A stretch of 64,000 nt of DNA from Qingshengfaniella alkalisoli (GTDB lineage: Bacteria; Pseudomonadota; Alphaproteobacteria; Rhodobacterales; Rhodobacteraceae): positions 724,501-788,500 of the forward strand of contig NZ_CP042261.1 in NCBI RefSeq assembly GCF_007855645.1. The letters run 5' to 3'. Shown piece after piece: positions 24,641 through 34,214 of this stretch. The position numbers and the translations under genes were made by a program. The notes below the pieces were generated by a model. It had not been told where the DNA came from. It worked only from the letters and a program-made list of their open reading frames with translations, and did not search any database. How positions within the stretch are numbered: the first letter of the stretch is position 1; the number at the start of each line of letters is the position of its first letter.

Positions 24641-25729
24641 ATGGATCGCCGTTCATTTCTTCGCACTTCTGCTCTGGGTGGTGGTGCAGCCGCTGCTTCG
24701 AGCCTGGCAGCACCAGCCGTTGCACAAGGGGCACCGCGCAAGCTGACAATGGTGACGACTTGGCCGCGAGGCTTTGCCGGCCTGGCCGACGCTGCGGACA
24801 AAACTGCTGAAAACATTAACGCCATCTCGGACGGTGCGCTTGAAGTCGAAGTCAAACATGCAGGCGAACTGGTCGGTGCGTTCGAAGTTTTCGACGCCGT
24901 ATCCTCCGGTCAGGCGGACATGTATCATGGCGCGGATTACTACTTCATCAACCAGCACCCGGCATTTGCGTTCTACACCGGTGTTCCGTTCGGCATGACT
25001 GCAGAGGAGCACAACAATTGGTATTACCACGGTGGCGGGATGGAACAGCACCACTCGCTGGGTGAGATATTCAATATCAAATCCTTCCTGGCTGGTAACA
25101 CCGGCGCGCAGGCCGGCGGTTGGTTCCGCAAGGAAATCAATGGCCCGGAAGACTTTCAGGGATTGAAGTTCCGTATGCCGGGTCTGGGCGGCAAGGCACT
25201 CGGATACATGGGCGTATCCGTGCAGAACTTGCCCGGAGGCGAAATTTATCAGGCTCTGTCGTCCGGTGCGATCGACGGCACCGAATGGGTCGGTCCGTGG
25301 TCGGACGAAAAGATCGGTTTCCAGGAAATTACCAAGTTCTACTATACCGCAGGTTTCCATGAGCCTGCTGCGGGTCTTTCACTGGCGACGAACCTCGAAG
25401 TGTTCAACGACCTGACGCCAACGCAACAGAAGCAGATCGAGATCGCTTGTGGCCATGCAGATCACTGGAATCTTGCCCAGTACGGTATGAACAATGGCGC
25501 CGCGCTGCAGCGTCTGTCCTCTGCTGGAGTGAAAATTCTCGAATTCCCCGACAGTGTTTGGGACGCGTTCGGTTCGGCGTCGCAGAAGGTCTATGAAGAG
25601 TTCATGGGCGACGACATCTTCAAGGAAACCTACGACAACTATATGGAAAAAATGAAAGCCTCGTCGGGCTGGATCAATCGTGCCTCCGGTGCCTATGCTC
25701 GTCAGCGTGACCGCGTACTCGGCAGTTGA
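24641..25729 (+). CDS. dctP: TRAP transporter solute-binding subunit (TakP/DctP type)
   Basis: A 362-residue periplasmic binding protein with an N-terminal Tat-like signal (DRRSFLRTSALGGG, cleaved near AVAQ). It resembles TakP of Rhodobacter sphaeroides, a 2-oxoacid-binding protein: YHGGG, NTGAQAGGWFRKEIN, LKFRMPGLGGK and AIDGTEWVGPWSDEK. The conserved Arg of FRMPG, which binds the ligand carboxylate, is present. The start follows AGGGAGGACAACTTA. It is the first gene of the TRAP operon; a hairpin after it probably allows higher expression than the membrane subunits. The ligand is probably a keto or hydroxy acid, but this is inferred. Confidence 0.9.
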   Translation: MDRRSFLRTSALGGGAAAASSLAAPAVAQGAPRKLTMVTTWPRGFAGLADAADKTAENINAISDGALEVEVKHAGELVGAFEVFDAVSSGQADMYHGADYYFINQHPAFAFYTGVPFGMTAEEHNNWYYHGGGMEQHHSLGEIFNIKSFLAGNTGAQAGGWFRKEINGPEDFQGLKFRMPGLGGKALGYMGVSVQNLPGGEIYQALSSGAIDGTEWVGPWSDEKIGFQEITKFYYTAGFHEPAAGLSLATNLEVFNDLTPTQQKQIEIACGHADHWNLAQYGMNNGAALQRLSSAGVKILEFPDSVWDAFGSASQKVYEEFMGDDIFKETYDNYMEKMKASSGWINRASGAYARQRDRVLGS

Positions 25730-25747
25730 TCGAAAGCATAGACTTTG

Positions 25748-25777
25748 CAGCCCGCCTTGCCTTCAGGAGGCGGGCTG
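25748..25777 (+). terminator. intercistronic hairpin after dctP
   Basis: CAGCCCGCCT and AGGCGGGCTG form a 10-bp stem around a 10-base loop, followed by TTCCGTTT. It likely causes partial termination or 3'-end protection, giving excess binding protein over membrane subunits. Confidence 0.55.
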
Positions 25778-25814
25778 TTCCGTTTGAACACGTCACTTTC
25801 TCGAGGAGCGCGAC

Positions 25815-26732
25815 ATGGAGGAGCCATCGGGTCCGGGCGGCATTGTGGGCTTCCTGATCTGGATCGTCCAGAACATCGCCGGGGCATTCTACAGCGCTGG
25901 TTGGGCAATCACTCATCCCGCCGACTGGCTGGATTGGTCGAACAAGGAATCACTTGTTCGTTTCATTTACTACGGCGGATCGGTAGAGTTTTTCTTCTTC
26001 GTGCTCACGGCCTTCTTGTTGCTGACGATCATCGGCATCTGGCGGGGGCAGGTGCTTTGGGGCTACGTTCGTGTGGTCGAATGGTTCGGCAACTCCGTGG
26101 GGCGCTTCTTCGCATGGGCCGGCCTGATCATGGTGCTACAGCAGACCATGATCGTTTTCCTTCAACGTATCTTCCTGGTCTCCGAGATTTCGATGGGACC
26201 ATTCGGGACGATGTTCACCAAGGATCTGTCGTGGTTCTCGGAAGAACTGAAGCTCTACAACGCCATGGTGGTATCGTTGTGCTGCGCCTACACCTTTATT
26301 CAGGGCGGCCATGTGCGTGTTGATCTGGTTTACGGAGCCATTTCACGTCGCAGGAAAAAGTATATCGATATGTTTGGTGCACTGTTCTTCATGGTACCGG
26401 TGCTGGTTCTAACCTGGATGTATAGCTGGTTCTTCCTGTGGCGGCATTTGATCACACCGAAGATTTCGGCGTCGGATCAACTGGATCTCATCATGCGAAA
26501 GGCAACCATCGTAAAATGGAACGTTGAAACCATTGGCTTCTCGCCGAACGGGTTCAACGCGTATTTCCTGTTCAAGGTGCTGATCCTTGCTTTCGTTTTC
26601 ATGATGTTCCTGCAGGCGATGGCCTTCTTCTACCGCAATTTCATGGAGCTTCGTGAAGGTGAGGCGTCCGATGACAAATATCTCGATCGCGATGTGCAGA
26701 CTGACGATGGTCTGACGCACGCGGCGCAATAA
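25815..26732 (+). CDS. dctQ: TRAP transporter small membrane subunit, long form
   Basis: A 305-residue membrane protein with about six hydrophobic segments. The family motif GGHVRVDLVYG lies at about 165. Ordinary DctQ subunits have about 160-200 residues and four segments, so this one is enlarged, with an N-terminal amphipathic region and a longer C-terminus. Start after CGAGGAGCGCGAC. It lies between dctP and dctM and forms the membrane complex with the latter. Confidence 0.85.
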   Translation: MEEPSGPGGIVGFLIWIVQNIAGAFYSAGWAITHPADWLDWSNKESLVRFIYYGGSVEFFFFVLTAFLLLTIIGIWRGQVLWGYVRVVEWFGNSVGRFFAWAGLIMVLQQTMIVFLQRIFLVSEISMGPFGTMFTKDLSWFSEELKLYNAMVVSLCCAYTFIQGGHVRVDLVYGAISRRRKKYIDMFGALFFMVPVLVLTWMYSWFFLWRHLITPKISASDQLDLIMRKATIVKWNVETIGFSPNGFNAYFLFKVLILAFVFMMFLQAMAFFYRNFMELREGEASDDKYLDRDVQTDDGLTHAAQ

Positions 26733-26752
26733 GACAACAGGGGCGGGACCAG

Positions 26753-29107
26753 ATGCTTTTCGGACTTGATGGGGTCGAAATCGGCCTGATCATCGTTTTC
26801 CTTTGCCTTTTCGGCGGGATAATGACCGGCTTTCCGGTGGCGTTTGCCATCGGCGGGGCGGGTATTCTGTCTTTTGGAATTATCGCGGCGCTTGATAGTG
26901 CCGGGTTGCTGATTCATCAGGCGGTCGACACATCGAGCGAAGCGTATAGCGCGCTGATCGCCGAGGGTGTTGCTCGAATAGATATCACAACGTTCCGATA
27001 TCCGGATCTACCAAGAATAGCCGAGCCGTTATTCGCTGGCGGTTGGGAACAGGCGATGGATCGCAACCTGTCCTTCATCGTCAACCGGATGAATGAACGC
27101 GTCATCGCGGGGGCTTCGATCGAGACGTTGCTTGCAGTGCTGATGTTCGTGATGATGGGCATCACGCTGGAGCGCTCGCGCATCGCGAATGATCTGCTGA
27201 CCACGATGGCGAAGGTTTTCGGACCGCTGCCTGGTGGTTTGGCTGTGTCTGTGGTGGTCGTGGGGGCGTTTCTTGCGGCATCCACTGGCATTGTCGGTGC
27301 GACGGTTGTCACCATGGGTCTGCTGTCGCTTCCAACGATGCTGCGTAACAATTACTCGCCGGAACTTGCAACGGGTGTGATTGCTGCATCCGGAACGTTG
27401 GGGCAGATCATTCCGCCGTCCATCGTGATCGTGCTTCTGGGAACGTTGGCGGGCGACCTGTATTCTGCCGCGCAGGAAACCCGCGCCGTAGCTGCCGGAT
27501 GTTCCGATGCGCTGACCTATCTGGGACAGGCGGCTGTTGTGTCGGTTGGCACGTTGTTTCAGGCAGCACTTCTGCCGGGAATTCTGCTGGCAGTGCTCTA
27601 TGCCGCTTATGCCTTCGGCTATGCGATGTACGACCCGCGCCACGCACCGCCAGTTATCAGTGAGCGGAGCGGCAGTGAGATCATCACGCGCAACGAAGCA
27701 CTGGGTTGGTTTCTGTTCGTTCCGGCACTGCTGATCGGCGGCACCATTGCGCTGACCTCGCTGGGCGTTGTCGGGTCACAGACTATCATCGTCGACAGTT
27801 ACTCCGACGCTGGGCAGGGCGCGGTTCTGCGCACGAATGTGTCGGAGCAGTGCCAAGCCTCCATGATCGAATTGCACGGTCAGGAGAAATGGGATCTTGC
27901 GATCGAGCAGCAGGAAGCAATTGCGGCGCAAGGCGGGCTGGAAATTAGCCATGCCCTGTCCGAGGATGAAATCGCGGAGGCGCGCACCCGGAAGATCGCA
28001 GCCGCCGCACCTTTGGGCACCGGCGTCACGATCATCATGCTGCTGCTGGCGCTGACATTGACCACGGCGCGCGGTGTTTCACCCACGGCTGACGGACGTC
28101 CTATCTGGATCGGTCTGGGTGGTGTTGTGCTGGGTCTGCTTGTGGACTTCCTGTTCATCGGCCCGACCACGACGCCCGGCCAATGTGTGCTGTTGCTGGC
28201 CATTCCTGTCACCATCGCGCTTTACGGCTGCGGACCGGCGGTCAAAAGGCTCGGCAAGAATGATCTGATCCGCGTAGTCTTCCCGCCGCTGGTGTTGATT
28301 GTGGCCGTTCTCGGGTCGATCCTTGGCGGGATCACGAATCCGACGCCTGCCGCGGCACTGGGGGCCTCGGGCGCGATCATGCTGGCCGCATATCGTCGGC
28401 TGAAGGATGAAGGGCGCACCGGGAAGGTCATTATCGGCGCGAGTTTCGCTATTGTTATCATGATCTTGCTGGGTGTGAACTTCGACCTTCGCATCAACCG
28501 CGAAGATGTACCGTTCGAGGACTGGGTCGCGTTCATCATGGCGCAGGGTGCGTATCACTTCGCGTTCTTCGGTATACTCTACAGTTGCTGGGTGCTTTTC
28601 AGAACCGGTGTTCTTGGACCGGTTGTCCGGGAAACAGCCAAGGTCACCTCGATGGTGTTCACCATCTTGATCGGGTCGCAGCTTTTGAATCTGGTGGTGA
28701 TTTCCTTTGGCGGTGAGCACTACATCCAGGGATTTCTGCGGAGCTTCGATCAGGAGTGGAAGGTCTTTCTGATCGTGATGCTGGTGCTGTTCATCCTGGG
28801 TTTTGTGCTTGATTTCCTTGAGATCATCTACATCGTCGTGCCGATCGTCGGACCGGTCATCTATGGCGGAACGATGGATCCGAAATGGGTGACGATCATG
28901 ATCGCGGTCAATTTGCAGACCAGCTTCCTGACCCCGCCTTTCGGCTTTGCGCTGTTCTATCTGCGCGGGGTCGCACCGCCCGAGGTGACCACGACCCACA
29001 TCTATCGCGGCGTGCTGCCATTCGTTCTGATCCAGGTGGTCGGTTTGCTACTGCTTTGGTTTTTCCCGCAGGTCGTCACGATTGTACCGAGCCTGATGGG
29101 CGGCTAG
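26753..29107 (+). CDS. dctM: TRAP transporter large membrane subunit, extended form
   Basis: A 784-residue DctM, against about 430 for the usual family member. Canonical DctM motifs frame it: N-terminal GGIMTGFPVAFAIGG, then GAFLAASTGIVGATVVTMGL and GTLGQIIPPSIV, and at the C-terminus LDFLEIIYIVVPIVGP and TSFLTPPFGFALFYL. The extra length lies in a stretch after the first segments (about 45-120) and a large insert at about 290-600 containing a soluble region (VDSYSDAGQG to EARTRKIAA) and several extra membrane segments. The partner dctQ is also enlarged. It starts 20 bases after dctQ. Confidence 0.85.
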   Translation: MLFGLDGVEIGLIIVFLCLFGGIMTGFPVAFAIGGAGILSFGIIAALDSAGLLIHQAVDTSSEAYSALIAEGVARIDITTFRYPDLPRIAEPLFAGGWEQAMDRNLSFIVNRMNERVIAGASIETLLAVLMFVMMGITLERSRIANDLLTTMAKVFGPLPGGLAVSVVVVGAFLAASTGIVGATVVTMGLLSLPTMLRNNYSPELATGVIAASGTLGQIIPPSIVIVLLGTLAGDLYSAAQETRAVAAGCSDALTYLGQAAVVSVGTLFQAALLPGILLAVLYAAYAFGYAMYDPRHAPPVISERSGSEIITRNEALGWFLFVPALLIGGTIALTSLGVVGSQTIIVDSYSDAGQGAVLRTNVSEQCQASMIELHGQEKWDLAIEQQEAIAAQGGLEISHALSEDEIAEARTRKIAAAAPLGTGVTIIMLLLALTLTTARGVSPTADGRPIWIGLGGVVLGLLVDFLFIGPTTTPGQCVLLLAIPVTIALYGCGPAVKRLGKNDLIRVVFPPLVLIVAVLGSILGGITNPTPAAALGASGAIMLAAYRRLKDEGRTGKVIIGASFAIVIMILLGVNFDLRINREDVPFEDWVAFIMAQGAYHFAFFGILYSCWVLFRTGVLGPVVRETAKVTSMVFTILIGSQLLNLVVISFGGEHYIQGFLRSFDQEWKVFLIVMLVLFILGFVLDFLEIIYIVVPIVGPVIYGGTMDPKWVTIMIAVNLQTSFLTPPFGFALFYLRGVAPPEVTTTHIYRGVLPFVLIQVVGLLLLWFFPQVVTIVPSLMGG

Positions 29108-29167
29108 ACGCGTACACAAGCGGTGCACGGGGCGTACACCGTTCGTGCGCTGTACAGGAAGATCGCG

Positions 29168-29200
29168 AAAAGGCTCGCCATAATGGCGGGCCTTTTCCTT
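29168..29200 (+). terminator. terminator of the TRAP operon
   Basis: GGCTCGCC-ATAAT-GGCGGGCC, an 8-bp stem with one G-T pair, flanked by AAAA and TTTTCCTT, about 60 bases after the dctM stop. The flanking A and T runs would also let it work weakly on the other strand. Confidence 0.85.
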
Positions 29201-29486
29201 GTGCTGAGCAGTAGACGCGTCTTCTCCGGTCTCATCGCACCGTGGTGGACGGTGAGGCGCTGCACGAAATTGGCCAGATGCAGGAGGTGCTGCAGCGGTA
29301 CACTACCCAGGGATCGCGGCCGCTTCTTTGGCTTTGTCGGCGGTCACAGAGCGCGCAAATGTGCCATTTCATTCACGCGCTGGCAGAAGCATGGCTGTTG
29401 GGAAGCGGTGTTCGGAGCACATCTTTTAGACGCGCTACACAGCGAGAGCAGCCTTGTTAAACCGATCCGAATTATCTGTAAATGCA
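29201..29486. other. intergenic stretch without recognised gene
   Basis: About 290 bases between the TRAP terminator and tRNA-Glu. Short frames exist on the plus strand (one from a GTG at 29242, another running into the antisense of the tRNA), but none has a ribosome-binding site or recognisable product. Confidence 0.5.
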
Positions 29487-29490
29487 ACAA

Positions 29491-29504
29491 CTTCCTAAAG
29501 GAAG
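29491..29504 (-). terminator. hairpin directly after tRNA-Glu
   Basis: CTTCC-TTTA-GGAAG on the minus strand, starting with the base after the tRNA CCA end and followed by TTGTTGCATTT. A likely terminator or processing signal. Confidence 0.45.
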
Positions 29505-29579
29505 TGGTAGCCCGTAGGGGAATCGAACCCCTCTTTCCAGGTTGAAAACCTGGCGTCCTAACCGATAGACGAACGGGCC
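29505..29579 (-). tRNA. tRNA-Glu (TTC anticodon)
   Basis: A complete 75-base cloverleaf on the minus strand: acceptor GGCCCGT/ACGGGCT, anticodon stem CCAGG/CCTGG with loop TTTTCAA (anticodon TTC), T loop TTCGATT and an encoded CCA. Confidence 0.95.
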
Positions 29580-29704
29580 AGCGCCGTGGCGTGAGGCGGT
29601 AATTAGGCAAATCGCGGGGGGGGCGCAAGAGCAAATTTCGAAAAAAATGCGTTTCTTTGAAAGCTATTTGAGCGACGTTGCGTAAGGTAGAATTTGGCCT
29701 TGCG

Positions 29705-31465
29705 TCAGGTGTTAGCTGCGTGCGCTGCGTCTTCGAGCCGAAGCTGCACCGTCTGACGCCCGCCCCAGCTGTTCAGATCCAGCCGACCTGCCAGGTGGAC
29801 GCGGGATTTCTCGAGCCGGCACAGTTCATCGCCGAGCGGTCCGTCGAACGCCCCGAAGCAGATGGCGTCTATGGTCGGGCCGATTTCGGCGGCGGCTGTG
29901 ATCTTGAGATGCTTGTCGCCCACGCGGCGTGTATGGCGGAGGAACAAGTCGGGCATGGCGAAGCGCGGCGCGGGGGCGCTGGCACCGAATGGGCCTGCAC
30001 GTTCCAACTGCGCGATCAGTTCGGGTGTTGCTGCGCCGGGCATGAGCGTGCCGTCGAGTTTCAGGTCGGCGGGACCGATATCTCCGGCCCCTTGTCGTGC
30101 CAGAAGATCGCCGAGGCGGGCCATGGCCGCGTCCAGCTTGTCTTGGGCCACGGTCAGGCCTGCGGCCATCTTGTGACCGCCGCCCTTGATCAGCAGACCT
30201 TCCTCCGCCAGCCGGTGGATGCTGGCGCCCAGATCAATGCCGGTAACGGACCGGCCGGAACCTTTGCCTTCACCGTCGTCCAGCCCGATGACGATGGCGG
30301 GACGATTCGTGGCCTCTTTCAGGCGCGAGGCAACGATGCCGACGACGCCCGGATGCCAGCCTTCGCCAGCGGCCCAGACGAGCGGTGCGTCCAGACCGCG
30401 GGCTTCGGCCTGTGCGATCGCTGCCTGGGAGACCAGCGATTCGATTTCGCGGCGTTCGGTGTTGAAACCATCCAGTTTCATGGCAAGGGCGCGGGCTTCG
30501 TCGGGCTGGTCGGTCGCAAGCAGCCTTGCACCCAGATCAACCTGACCGACACGGCCGCCTGCATTGATGCGTGGCCCCAATACATAACCCAGATGATAGG
30601 CGGAGGGAGCCTGATCCAGACGTGCGACATTGGACAGGGCGACAAGCCCAGCATGGTCGCGACGGCCCATCACCTGAAGACCACGACGCACCAGGGCGCG
30701 GTTCACCCCGATCAGGGGCGCTACATCGGCGACAGTTGCCAGCGCGACGATATCCAGAAGCGCCATAAGGTCGGGACCGGATTGGCCGGATTCGCGCAGA
30801 AGGCGGTTGGCCTCCACCAGCATCAGAAAGACCACCGAAGCCGCGCAAAGATGCGCCAACTCGCCGTTTTCATCCTGGCGGTTCGGGTTCACGACCGCAA
30901 CGGCGCGGGGCAGGGTTTCCCCGCCCAGATGGTGGTCCAGCACGACAACATCGGTGCCAGACGGGACGGCATCCAGCGCCTCGAATGACAGGGTGCCGCA
31001 ATCGACGCAGATGATCAGGTCGTGGTTTTCGGCCAGGGCGCGCATGGCGGGCGGGTTGGGGCCGTAGCCTTCGTCGATCCGGTCGGGAACGTAAAGCGTC
31101 GAGGGCAGCCCCACGCTGCGCAGCCAACGCATCAGCAGCGCGGCGGAGGATCCGCCATCCACATCGTAATCGGCGAAGATGGCGATTCTTTCGCGAGTAT
31201 GCACCGCTTTCAGAAAACGGGCGGCGGCCCTGTCCATGTCCTTCAGCCCGCGCGGGTCGGGCAGAAGGTCTTTCAGGTTGGGGGTCAGATAGGCTTCGGC
31301 GTCTGCCGGGCCAAGTCCCGTGCGGGCCAGTGTCTGGCACAGCGGGCGGGGCAGACCGGTCGCTTGCGCGATGGCCTCGGCCTGCCGGTCCACAGCGGGG
31401 GCAGGGCCGATCCAGTTCCGGCCCGTTATGGATTTCGAGACGCCGAGATACCCGCCAGCCGCCAT
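29705..31465 (-). CDS. recJ: single-stranded-DNA-specific exonuclease RecJ
   Basis: A 586-residue DHH-superfamily 5'-3' exonuclease of recombination and mismatch repair. Visible motifs are DYDVDGGSSAALL (motif I), CVDCGT (II), VLDHHLGG (III, the DHH motif), then LDIVALATVADVAPL, and the DHHA1 motif GGGHKMAAGLTV. A C-terminal OB-fold region precedes the end. It overlaps the glpX stop by one base (TAATG), so it is the third gene of hom-glpX-recJ. The same order is common in Rhodobacteraceae. Confidence 0.95.
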   Translation of the reverse strand: MAAGGYLGVSKSITGRNWIGPAPAVDRQAEAIAQATGLPRPLCQTLARTGLGPADAEAYLTPNLKDLLPDPRGLKDMDRAAARFLKAVHTRERIAIFADYDVDGGSSAALLMRWLRSVGLPSTLYVPDRIDEGYGPNPPAMRALAENHDLIICVDCGTLSFEALDAVPSGTDVVVLDHHLGGETLPRAVAVVNPNRQDENGELAHLCAASVVFLMLVEANRLLRESGQSGPDLMALLDIVALATVADVAPLIGVNRALVRRGLQVMGRRDHAGLVALSNVARLDQAPSAYHLGYVLGPRINAGGRVGQVDLGARLLATDQPDEARALAMKLDGFNTERREIESLVSQAAIAQAEARGLDAPLVWAAGEGWHPGVVGIVASRLKEATNRPAIVIGLDDGEGKGSGRSVTGIDLGASIHRLAEEGLLIKGGGHKMAAGLTVAQDKLDAAMARLGDLLARQGAGDIGPADLKLDGTLMPGAATPELIAQLERAGPFGASAPAPRFAMPDLFLRHTRRVGDKHLKITAAAEIGPTIDAICFGAFDGPLGDELCRLEKSRVHLAGRLDLNSWGGRQTVQLRLEDAAHAANT

Positions 31466-32436
31466 TACATATGTTCGATGGGGTTGCGGTAGGACATGCG
31501 CCGGACCGATCCGGTCTTGGAACGCATCAGGATGGTTTCGGCGGTCAAGTGGCCGACTTCGCGCTTGATGCCTGACACCAGAGAGCCGTCGGTGACTCCG
31601 GTCGCTGCAAAGATCACATCCTGCGTAACCAGATCGTCACGGCTGTAGATGCGGTCGAAATCGGTGATGCCGGCGCGGGTCGCGCGGCCCCTTTCATCGT
31701 CGTTGCGGAACAACAGGCGACCCCACATCTGACCGCCCATGCATTTGAGTGCGGCAGCGGCAAGAACACCCTCGGGCGCGCCGCCCGATCCCATATACAT
31801 GTCGATTCCGGTTTTGTCGGCCTCGGCACAGTGGATCACGCCAGCAACATCACCATCGGTGATCAGGCGAATGGCCGCGCCGGTCGTGCGCAGTTCATCG
31901 ATCATCTCGTCATGGCGGGGGCGTTCCAGAACGCAGACGGAAATATCGCTCATCGCGCAGCCGCGCGCCTTGGCGAGCGCAGCGACGCGCTCGGAAGGCG
32001 ACATATCCAACGACACCACGTCGACAGGATAGCCGGGGCCAATGGCCAGCTTGTCCATGTAGACGTCCGGTGCGTGCAGCATGGAGCCGCGCGGCCCCAT
32101 GGCGATGACGGTCAGCGCGTTGGGCATGTCCTTGGCGGTCAGTGTCGTGCCTTCCAGCGGATCGAGCGCGATGTCGACCTCTGGCCCCTTTCCTGCGCCG
32201 ACCTCTTCACCGATATAGAGCATCGGGGCTTCGTCGCGTTCACCTTCACCGATGACGACAACCCCTTGTATTTCAAGCATATCCAGCTGCGTGCGCATGG
32301 CATCGACGGCGGCTTGGTCCGCCGCCTTTTCGTCGCCGCGCCCGATCAGTTTCGCGGATGCGAGCGCCGCCGCCTCGGATACACGGGCGAGGCCGAGCGA
32401 CAGCATCCTGTCATTGAAATCAACGGGTGTCGCCAT
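31465..32436 (-). CDS. glpX: class II fructose-1,6-bisphosphatase
   Basis: A 323-residue GlpX-type phosphatase. It has the metal and substrate motifs VVIGEGERDEAPMLYIGE, ALDPLEGTTLTA and ITDGDVAG, plus GSGGAPEGVLAAAAL. It converts fructose-1,6-bisphosphate to fructose-6-phosphate in gluconeogenesis; some relatives also hydrolyse sedoheptulose bisphosphate. It follows hom by about 50 bases and is coupled to recJ. Length is normal. Confidence 0.95.
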   Translation of the reverse strand: MATPVDFNDRMLSLGLARVSEAAALASAKLIGRGDEKAADQAAVDAMRTQLDMLEIQGVVVIGEGERDEAPMLYIGEEVGAGKGPEVDIALDPLEGTTLTAKDMPNALTVIAMGPRGSMLHAPDVYMDKLAIGPGYPVDVVSLDMSPSERVAALAKARGCAMSDISVCVLERPRHDEMIDELRTTGAAIRLITDGDVAGVIHCAEADKTGIDMYMGSGGAPEGVLAAAALKCMGGQMWGRLLFRNDDERGRATRAGITDFDRIYSRDDLVTQDVIFAATGVTDGSLVSGIKREVGHLTAETILMRSKTGSVRRMSYRNPIEHM

Positions 32437-32486
32437 GGGTATTTCTCCTAGCCTGTGTTGGGGTGTGGCCGCGCCACTTGGGTGCG

Positions 32487-33773
32487 TTATACCTGCTCGA
32501 TCCGGATCGCGACAGCCTCACCTGCCAGAACGCCGGTTTGCTTGAAGGCCTCCAGCGCGTGATCCAGCGCGTCGCGTGTTGCTTTGTGCGTCACGATCAG
32601 CACGGGGGCGGTTGCGTCGGCATGGCCGTATTGGCGCATCCGGTCGATGGAAATGCCAGCTTCGCCAAGGGCAGACGCGATCCGCGCGAGAGCACCGGGT
32701 TTGTCGAGGAGTTCGAGCCGAAGGTAATATTGCGCGGGGATGGGCGCGAGCGCGGCAGGGGCTTCTTGAAGCGTCGTGGCCGGTTGGCCGAAGGTGGACA
32801 GCCGCAGCCCGCGCGCGATGTCGATGATGTCGGACATGACGGCAGAGGCCGTGGGGCCTTCACCGGCACCCGCGCCGCGCAGGGTGATCTGGCCAGCTTC
32901 TTCGGCTTCGACAACGACCATATTGGTGGCGTTTTCCAACCGGCCGAGCGGCGATCCCTTGGGAACCAGGCACGGTGTCATGCGCTGTTCCAGCCCTCGA
33001 CCGGACATTTGCGCGACCCCCAGAAGCTTCACACGATAGCCCATATCGGACGCCCGCCGAATGTCTTCGAACGTGATGTGCTCGATGCCTTCCAGAATCA
33101 TGTCCTCGAAATTCGGCTTGGTGCCGAATGCGATGGACGCAAGGATCGCCAGCTTGTGCCCCGCATCGATCCCGCCCACGTCAAGTGTCGGATCGGCCTC
33201 CAGATATCCCAACTGATGGGCCTCGTCGAACACGGTATCATATGGAAGCTTGGCATCTTCCATGCGGGTCAGGATGTAGTTGCAGGTCCCGTTCATCACG
33301 CCCATGACACGGTTGATCTTGTTTCCGGCCAACCCTTCTGTCAGGGCCTTCACGATCGGGATGCCGCCTGCAACTGCGGCCTCGAAGCGCAGGACGCGTC
33401 CGGCAGCTTCGGCCTGTTCGGCGAGCGTCTGCCCATTGATCGCAATCATGGCCTTGTTCGCGGTTACGATATCCTTGCCATTCGCGAAAGCGGCTTCGGC
33501 CAGGGCCTTGGCCGGGCCGTCGCTGCCACCAATCAGTTCGACAACGACGTCCACGTCGTCGCGATGGGCAAGCGCCACCGGATCGTCTTCCCAGTCATAG
33601 GCGGACAAATCAATGCCGCGATCCTTGTGACGGGAGCGAGCGGAAACGGCGGTGATCTCGATCCTGCGACCGGTGCGGGTAGCCAATAGATCGGCGCGGG
33701 TCTGAACCATTGTGACCACGCCGCGCCCCACGGTTCCAAGACCCGCAATACCCAGACGCAACGGCGTGTTCAT
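32487..33773 (-). CDS. hom: homoserine dehydrogenase
   Basis: A 428-residue monofunctional enzyme. The NAD(P) motif GIAGLGTVGRG is at about residues 7-17, the catalytic region at GVMNGTCNYILTRM and GYLEADPTLDVGGIDAGHKLAIL, and a C-terminal ACT domain at about 345-428 (YYLRLELLDKPGALARIASAL, given in part here) gives threonine feedback. The start MNTPLRLG follows GGAG at 8 bases; 16 codons of open frame upstream are rejected. First gene of hom-glpX-recJ. Confidence 0.95.
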   Translation of the reverse strand: MNTPLRLGIAGLGTVGRGVVTMVQTRADLLATRTGRRIEITAVSARSRHKDRGIDLSAYDWEDDPVALAHRDDVDVVVELIGGSDGPAKALAEAAFANGKDIVTANKAMIAINGQTLAEQAEAAGRVLRFEAAVAGGIPIVKALTEGLAGNKINRVMGVMNGTCNYILTRMEDAKLPYDTVFDEAHQLGYLEADPTLDVGGIDAGHKLAILASIAFGTKPNFEDMILEGIEHITFEDIRRASDMGYRVKLLGVAQMSGRGLEQRMTPCLVPKGSPLGRLENATNMVVVEAEEAGQITLRGAGAGEGPTASAVMSDIIDIARGLRLSTFGQPATTLQEAPAALAPIPAQYYLRLELLDKPGALARIASALGEAGISIDRMRQYGHADATAPVLIVTHKATRDALDHALEAFKQTGVLAGEAVAIRIEQV

Positions 33774-33851
33774 GAGACAGACTCCATCAACTAATATCCG
33801 CGCGGTTCCTATCCGGTTCACAGGATGCGTGCAACGCGGCAGGGGTGGGGA

Positions 33852-34115
33852 TCAGTTCGATTGGCGGCGGATTGCGTCCGCCCGTGTCCGCAGCGCATCG
33901 CCCCGCGCCTGAAGGTCAGGATCGGGATCAGAGGGATCGGAGGGCAGTTCAGGTGGTTGCGGGAGGGCTTCCAGCGGCTCGATCCGGGGATATGCGAGCG
34001 ATTCATCGACCGTCAGAAGCGGGTTCTCGGGAAAGCCCTGCGGAGCACACCCCGTCAATGAAAGGATCGCGCATGTTGCGCCCAGTATTGCGATCCGCGT
34101 TGTTATGTCTTGCAC
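33852..34115 (-). CDS. small lipoprotein of unknown function
   Basis: An 87-residue protein from a GTG start, with a signal peptide ending in a clear lipobox (LSLTGCAP, Cys at about 24). A Pro/Asp/Glu-rich, probably unstructured segment and a short charged C-terminus follow. I chose the GTG because it places the lipoprotein signal at the N-terminus; the open frame continues upstream without signal or ribosome-binding site. It lies before hom on the same strand, but about 80 bases away. Similar short lipoproteins are common beside hom in this group; the function is unknown. Confidence 0.65.
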   Translation of the reverse strand: MQDITTRIAILGATCAILSLTGCAPQGFPENPLLTVDESLAYPRIEPLEALPQPPELPSDPSDPDPDLQARGDALRTRADAIRRQSN

Positions 34116-34214
34116 CTGATGCTGTCCTGCGGTTTGAGTGCGGCTTGCTTGTGGCGCTAGATTAGCGTGCCGAGTGGGCAATATGCCAGCACCTGGAAGA
34201 ATCGGAAGGCGAAG

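Noticed and set aside
29123-29545. 140-codon frame between dctM and tRNA-Glu
   Set aside because: It runs through the TRAP terminator and the antisense of the tRNA; no family resemblance.
29678-30988. 436-codon plus-strand frame opposite recJ
   Set aside because: Antisense shadow of recJ without motif or ribosome-binding site.
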